64,000 bases of DNA from Coleofasciculus sp. FACHB-T130 (GTDB lineage Bacteria > Cyanobacteriota > Cyanobacteriia > Cyanobacteriales > FACHB-T130). The DNA lies in assembly GCF_014695375.1 (NCBI RefSeq), contig NZ_JACJOG010000046.1:1-64000 (forward strand), in the 5' to 3' direction. Under the pieces are notes generated by a model. That model saw nothing but the letters and a program-made list of their open reading frames with translations, was not told where the DNA came from and made no database searches. A program made the translations under genes and the position numbers. Numbering within the stretch: the first letter of the stretch is position 1; each line of letters begins with the position of its first letter. Shown in pieces: positions 61,531-64,000 of the stretch.

Positions 61531-61604
61531 GGGTCTGTAGCTCAATTGGTAGAGCATCTACCTTGCAAGTAGAAAGATGTCAGTTCGATTCTGACCAGTA
61601 TCCA
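61531..61604 (+). tRNA. tRNA-Ala (TGC), acceptor mismatched
   Basis: Loop CTTGCAA on TCTAC/GTAGA; T-loop normal. The 5' acceptor GGGTCTG pairs poorly with CAGTATC, with mismatches at 3:70 and 4:69, so the Ala G3:U70 signal is absent. Confidence 0.7.
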
Positions 61605-61613
61605 CCAAATTTA

Positions 61614-61687
61614 GGGGTCATAGCTCAAAAGGCACGAGCGCTTGCTTTGCACGCAAGAGGTTAGGAGTTCGATTCTCCTTGACTCCA
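61614..61687 (+). tRNA. tRNA-Ala (TGC)
   Basis: Loop TTTGCAC on CTTGC/GCAAG; acceptor GGGGTCA/TGACTCC keeps the G3:U70 identity pair; discriminator A. Confidence 0.88.
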
Positions 61688-61691
61688 TCAT

Positions 61692-61766
61692 GGTGTCTGA
61701 AGCCAAAGCGGTAGCGGCGCTGGTTTGTGGAACCAGTCATAGCGGGTTCGATTCCCGTCAGACACC
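61692..61766 (+). tRNA. tRNA-His (GTG)
   Basis: Loop TTGTGGA; acceptor GTGTCTG/CAGACAC with encoded G-1 paired to C73, the His identity element. Confidence 0.93.
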
Positions 61767-61773
61767 CCTGAAT

Positions 61774-61859
61774 GGAAGCTGCTGCCGAGAGGACGGCAAC
61801 CTGTCTCGAACACAGGAGTGCAGTGAATAACTGTAGGGGTTCGACTCCTCCAGCTTCCG
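61774..61859 (+). tRNA. tRNA-Ser (CGA)
   Basis: Loop CTCGAAC; long variable arm; acceptor GGAAGCT/AGCTTCC; discriminator G. Confidence 0.92.
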
Positions 61860-61870
61860 TTATTCAACTC

Positions 61871-61957
61871 GGAAGATGCCGCCGAATGGACGGCAAGCGG
61901 CCTTGAAAACCGTGGTACGGCAGTGATGTCGTAGGGGTTCGATTCCTCCATCTTCCT
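61871..61957 (+). tRNA. tRNA-Ser (TGA)
   Basis: Loop CTTGAAA; long variable arm; acceptor GGAAGAT/ATCTTCC; discriminator T rather than G. Confidence 0.88.
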
Positions 61958-61961
61958 TTGT

Positions 61962-62033
61962 CCACTGGAGGCTGAAAAGCGAAGCACCGTGCTGATAACG
62001 CGGCTATAGAAGGGGCAGTACCTTCCCAGTGGA
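61962..62033 (+). tRNA. tRNA-Ile-like (GAT), non-canonical D- and T-loops
   Basis: Acceptor CCACTGG/CCAGTGG; loop CTGATAA on CCGTG/CGCGG. The T-loop is GGCAGTA on GAAGG/CCTTC and the D-loop GAAAAGCGA lacks GG, so the usual D-T contact cannot form. Confidence 0.65.
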
Positions 62034-62036
62034 TTT

Positions 62037-62106
62037 CCCTCTGCCAACGGAATAGGATCTGGTGCTACGAACGCCGGACTTGATGGTTCGACTCCATCCA
62101 GAGGGG
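62037..62106 (+). tRNA. tRNA-Arg-like (ACG), reduced D-arm
   Basis: Acceptor CCCTCTG/CAGAGGG; loop CTACGAA on TGGTG/CGCCG; T-arm normal. The D-arm is poorly paired. 70 nt. Confidence 0.65.
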
Positions 62107-62109
62107 TTT

Positions 62110-62178
62110 CCCTTGCCTGCGGGATGCAGACCTAGCCCTCCGAAGGCTGGCGACCAAGTTCGACTCTTGGGCGAGGGG
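62110..62178 (+). tRNA. tRNA-Arg (CCG), mini D-loop
   Basis: Acceptor CCCTTGC/GCGAGGG; loop CTCCGAA; T-loop TTCGACT. The D-arm is CTGC/GCAG with a 5-nt loop (GGGAT). Confidence 0.7.
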
Positions 62179-62182
62179 TTAT

Positions 62183-62277
62183 TCCGGGATAGCTCAATAG
62201 CAGAGTTCGCGGCTGTTAACCGCGTTGTTGTAGGTACTCTCCCTTGAAGGCTGTGCCTACAAGTCCTACTCCCGGAG
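62183..62277 (+). tRNA. tRNA-Asn (GTT), T-loop interrupted by a repeat
   Basis: Acceptor TCCGGGA/TCCCGGA; loop CTGTTAA on CGCGG/CCGCG; encoded CCA. About 23 bp (ACTCTCCCTTGAAGGCTGTG) are inserted between GTAGGT and ACAAGTCCTAC. Confidence 0.8.
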
Positions 62278-62287
62278 CCAATTTTCA

Positions 62288-62364
62288 CCCGTGTCCTAAC
62301 AGACAAAGCATACACACTCGGCTGTTAACCGACAAAACCAAATGCTTTTTCGACTTGCACGGGA
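62288..62364 (+). tRNA. Degenerate tRNA, Asn-like anticodon (GTT)
   Basis: Acceptor CCCGTGT/GCACGGG; loop CTGTTAA on TCGG/CCGA. D- and T-arms are poorly formed (T-arm CAA...TTG with extra bases). Possibly a decayed gene. Confidence 0.45.
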
Positions 62365-62372
62365 TAAAACTT

Positions 62373-62441
62373 CCCTTACCTGCTGGATGCAGACTTATTC
62401 CTCCTAAGAATGGTAGCCAAGTTCGACTCTTGGGTAAGGGG
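62373..62441 (+). tRNA. tRNA-Arg (CCT), mini D-loop
   Basis: Acceptor CCCTTAC/GTAAGGG; loop CTCCTAA; D-arm CTGC/GCAG with loop TGGAT. Same build as the CCG gene at 62110. Confidence 0.7.
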
Positions 62442-62445
62442 TTAA

Positions 62446-62517
62446 TGCCAGATAGCTCAATGGCGGAGCAAGCGGCTGTTAACCGCAAGGTTGTGGGTTC
62501 GACCCCCACTCTGGCAG
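62446..62517 (+). tRNA. tRNA-Asn (GTT)
   Basis: Acceptor TGCCAGA/TCTGGCA; loop CTGTTAA; canonical arms; discriminator G. Confidence 0.93.
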
Positions 62518-62529
62518 TTTCATTTGTGC

Positions 62530-62601
62530 GGGTGGTTGGCATATCGGCTGTGCAGCTGGCTTTTAACCAGCACCAGATAGGTTCAACTCCTATACCACCC
62601 A
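62530..62601 (+). tRNA. tRNA-Lys (TTT)
   Basis: Acceptor GGGTGGT/ACCACCC; loop CTTTTAA on GCTGG/CCAGC; discriminator A. Confidence 0.92.
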
Positions 62602-62607
62602 TTATTT

Positions 62608-62679
62608 CCACTGGAGACCGAAAAGCGAGGTGCAATGCTTACAACATTGCTGTAGGAGGGGCAGTACCTCCCCGGTGGA
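62608..62679 (+). tRNA. tRNA-Val-like (TAC), non-canonical D- and T-loops
   Basis: Acceptor CCACTGG/CCGGTGG; loop CTTACAA on CAATG/CATTG. T-loop GGCAGTA on GGAGG/CCTCC and D-loop GAAAAGCGA, as in the Ile-like gene at 61962. Confidence 0.65.
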
Positions 62680-62745
62680 CTGATTAATGAAATTTTGACT
62701 GTTGAGTTTTAGGTTCAAGACGGCTGACACAGGTTTCTCAAGACT

Positions 62746-62854
62746 GCTAATTATCCATTAGTTACGCTACTACTCTAGTCAGGGTATCCTTTGGGGAGGG
62801 CAACTTACAGATAAGTGTGTTAAACCGTTCGATGCGGTTCAATAGATAATTAGC
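62746..62854 (+). ncRNA. Structured RNA at the end of the array
   Basis: GCTAATTATC and GATAATTAGC form a perfect 10-bp stem enclosing about 90 nt. Inside lie ACTTA/TAAGT and AACCG/CGGTT hairpins, the latter with a T-loop-like TTCGATG loop. Confidence 0.5.
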
Positions 62855-62887
62855 GTATCAAAAAAAAATCAGAAAAATTATTAAGTA

Positions 62888-63820
62888 ATGCTGAAACTGA
62901 ATTTGCTGCAAAATGGCTATCACAGCCTTTATCACGCAGTTGAACATTTAGAGTTAGCGGAGCAATCTGTTGATTTTGGCAAAGAATATGACGAAGATGG
63001 TTTTGTCTCATGGAGAGATGAGAAAGGCTGTCTAAAATCTTGGGGAGGAGAGCTTTTTACTAAGCCTCCAAATACTTATCACTACAAGTTTGCAATCTTG
63101 CATCTCATACAAGCACTTGAACTGATTATTAAGGGATACATATATCAGCAGAATCCTAATGATGTCTTCCGAAATAAATCCAGAACCTACACTATTGGGC
63201 TGCCAGATGCCCTAAACAAGCTCATAGCTCTCGAACCATCACTTCTTTCACCACAACAAGTAGCTCTAATCCAGCAGGCAAAAGATATACGTAATGCAAT
63301 TGAGCATTATATGTTTAGCTTTAGATTGGAGGAAGCGCGTGCTGTTTCTCTAGATTTCCTATCCCTGTGTAATTACTTAACCTATCGACTTTTTGGTGTG
63401 ACGCTCACCGAAGAATGGAGTTGGGAACCTTGGACAAATGATTTTGATCCAATTGTGGAGACTTTAGGTGGTTTACTTGCTGAACTTGGTTCAGCAGGCA
63501 CAGAGTCAAAGGAGGAAGTTGCTAAACTTTGGTCTTCCCGCAATGCAAAAGACACTATTTACCTATGTATGAATTGTGGAACCCGTAGTGCATCGATTTT
63601 ACAAGGTACCTGTGTTGTCTGTGGCGAAGTCACTGATGAAGAAGTGGGTAACTTAATAGATGAGCTGGAAGAAATTTCCACTCATATAAACCAACTGCGT
63701 GAAATAAGTATTAAACTCCGAGAAAAAGGTATTGAGCTGCCTTCTGAGATGAGTCAATTATTAGATGGTAATGGTGAAGCATTCTTAAACGAAGATGAAG
63801 ATGAGGAGGAGTACACCTAA
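62888..63820 (+). CDS. HEPN-like protein with zinc ribbon
   Basis: A 310 aa protein. Helices in the N-terminal half include FAILHLIQALELIIKGYI and the HEPN-type motif AKDIRNAIEHYMF (Arg-x4-His near residue 135). A zinc ribbon follows (CMNCGTR near 227 and CVVCGE near 245), then a charged coiled coil and an acidic tail (NEDEDEEEYT). HEPN enzymes often cut tRNA or mRNA. The gene lies 208 bp after the last tRNA of the array on the same strand. It could be the attacker, or a protector, of the array system; not determined. Confidence 0.55.
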   Translation: MLKLNLLQNGYHSLYHAVEHLELAEQSVDFGKEYDEDGFVSWRDEKGCLKSWGGELFTKPPNTYHYKFAILHLIQALELIIKGYIYQQNPNDVFRNKSRTYTIGLPDALNKLIALEPSLLSPQQVALIQQAKDIRNAIEHYMFSFRLEEARAVSLDFLSLCNYLTYRLFGVTLTEEWSWEPWTNDFDPIVETLGGLLAELGSAGTESKEEVAKLWSSRNAKDTIYLCMNCGTRSASILQGTCVVCGEVTDEEVGNLIDELEEISTHINQLREISIKLREKGIELPSEMSQLLDGNGEAFLNEDEDEEEYT

Positions 63821-63887
63821 CACTTTGCTGTATTGGACAGCTAGTGTCGTCCTAGTTTCCATTACTAGATGATAAGGAGGTTAGGTT

Positions 63888-63983
63888 TTGGATGTTACAC
63901 AAATGCTGAAAAATGCAGAAAATTCATTATGGGACTTCATAAATAATGTGCTGCAACAGAAGTGCGATCGCTCATCGTCATAG
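63888..63983 (+). CDS. Possible truncated gene start
   Basis: TTG at 63888 follows AAGGAGGTTAGG. The frame (LDVTQMLKNAENSLWDFINN and onward) is open for 31 codons and ends in a HIP1 site. It looks like the first part of a broken gene. Confidence 0.25.
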   Translation: MDVTQMLKNAENSLWDFINNVLQQKCDRSSS

Positions 63984-64000
63984 CTTGAGTTAATGCAAGG

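Larger units (their letters stand above)
57584..62679 (+). other. Long tRNA array with all 20 isotypes
   Basis: At least 42 tRNA or tRNA-like genes on one strand, mostly 4-40 nt apart, interrupted only by a PARG gene and an rRNA-mimic segment. Spacing and orientation imply a polycistronic precursor. Similar arrays (about 26 genes) are known from Anabaena. CCA is encoded in only a few genes. Confidence 0.9.

Noticed and set aside
57584-62679. Prophage or integrase associated with the tRNA genes
   Set aside because: No integrase, capsid, terminase or duplicated tRNA 3' end (att site) was found.
57800-62687. Many open frames of 60-150 codons on both strands across the tRNA array
   Set aside because: They follow tRNA sequences and show recurring peptides such as GGWDLNLRPS-like strings that come from T-arms on the reverse strand. 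None has a ribosome binding site or family match.
1-64000. CRISPR array
   Set aside because: The tandem repeats seen are short HIP1-bounded units with no regular unique spacers and no cas genes.

Overview
The window looks like accessory chromosome or plasmid DNA of a filamentous cyanobacterium. The HIP1 octamer GCGATCGC occurs throughout, and small dispersed repeats, XisH/XisI, Uma2, DevBCA-type export genes and a long tRNA array of the kind known from Nostocales are present. No ribosomal protein, photosystem or other core operon was seen, and no complete rRNA gene.

Layout. 0-5.3 kb: a TetR-controlled alpha/beta hydrolase, two SAM methyltransferases, an L,D-transpeptidase-like lipoprotein, one intact arfB and three arfB fragments. 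5.3-9.9 kb: an SbmA/ABCD-like ABC transporter with a duplicated 3' tail, a Coq4-like protein, a DUF6438 protein and a UBP-type zinc finger. 10-15 kb: a VapBC-like module between two copies of an 88-96 aa gene, then a three-gene DUF262/ATPase/RelE-like-tail cluster that resembles a defence island. 15-25 kb: an SDR enzyme, an ABC exporter, a WD40 protein, an RluA-type pseudouridine synthase, and devBCA with a divergent TetR gene and two clear operators. 25-31.6 kb: a VOC protein, a decayed IS630 element, an ArsR/AHSA1 pair, a two-gene CBASS (CD-NTase plus S-4TM effector) and an MFS transporter. 32-39 kb: two histidine kinase genes, a LeuA-type isopropylmalate synthase behind a leucine-rich leader peptide and attenuator-like hairpin, and a NudC-type hydrolase. 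39-46.7 kb: Uma2, a DUF262-HEPN pair with a cytosine methyltransferase remnant, XisI/XisH, a tandem duplication of exported proteins, a TVP38 protein, an HNH nuclease without a normal start, and a fasciclin protein, all separated by dispersed repeats. 47-57 kb: pirin/PadR, lipoprotein, DUF4336, DHFR-like, DUF697 GTPase and metallophosphoesterase genes.

57.5-62.7 kb is the remarkable part. At least 42 tRNA or tRNA-like genes lie on the + strand and cover all 20 amino acids. Many are structurally odd: leucine tRNAs lack the long variable arm, some T-loops are interrupted by small repeats, and two tRNAs lack the canonical D- and T-loop signatures. The array encloses a bacterial-type poly(ADP-ribose) glycohydrolase and ends next to a HEPN protein with a zinc ribbon. 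Between tRNA-Arg and tRNA-Ala lies a non-coding stretch of about 315 nt. It carries, in order, a hairpin displaying an extended Shine-Dalgarno sequence, a perfect sarcin-ricin loop on a new stem, and a GTPase-associated-centre-like fold with compensatory changes. This looks like a chimeric rRNA mimic inside a backup tRNA set and is the best candidate here for an undescribed system.

Working idea (inference): the array supplies a second tRNA set, and possibly ribosome-factor decoys, when translation is attacked by tRNA nucleases or rRNA-modifying toxins. The PARG-like enzyme and the HEPN protein would belong to the same conflict module. The other defence and toxin-antitoxin genes fit a genome region shaped by such conflicts.
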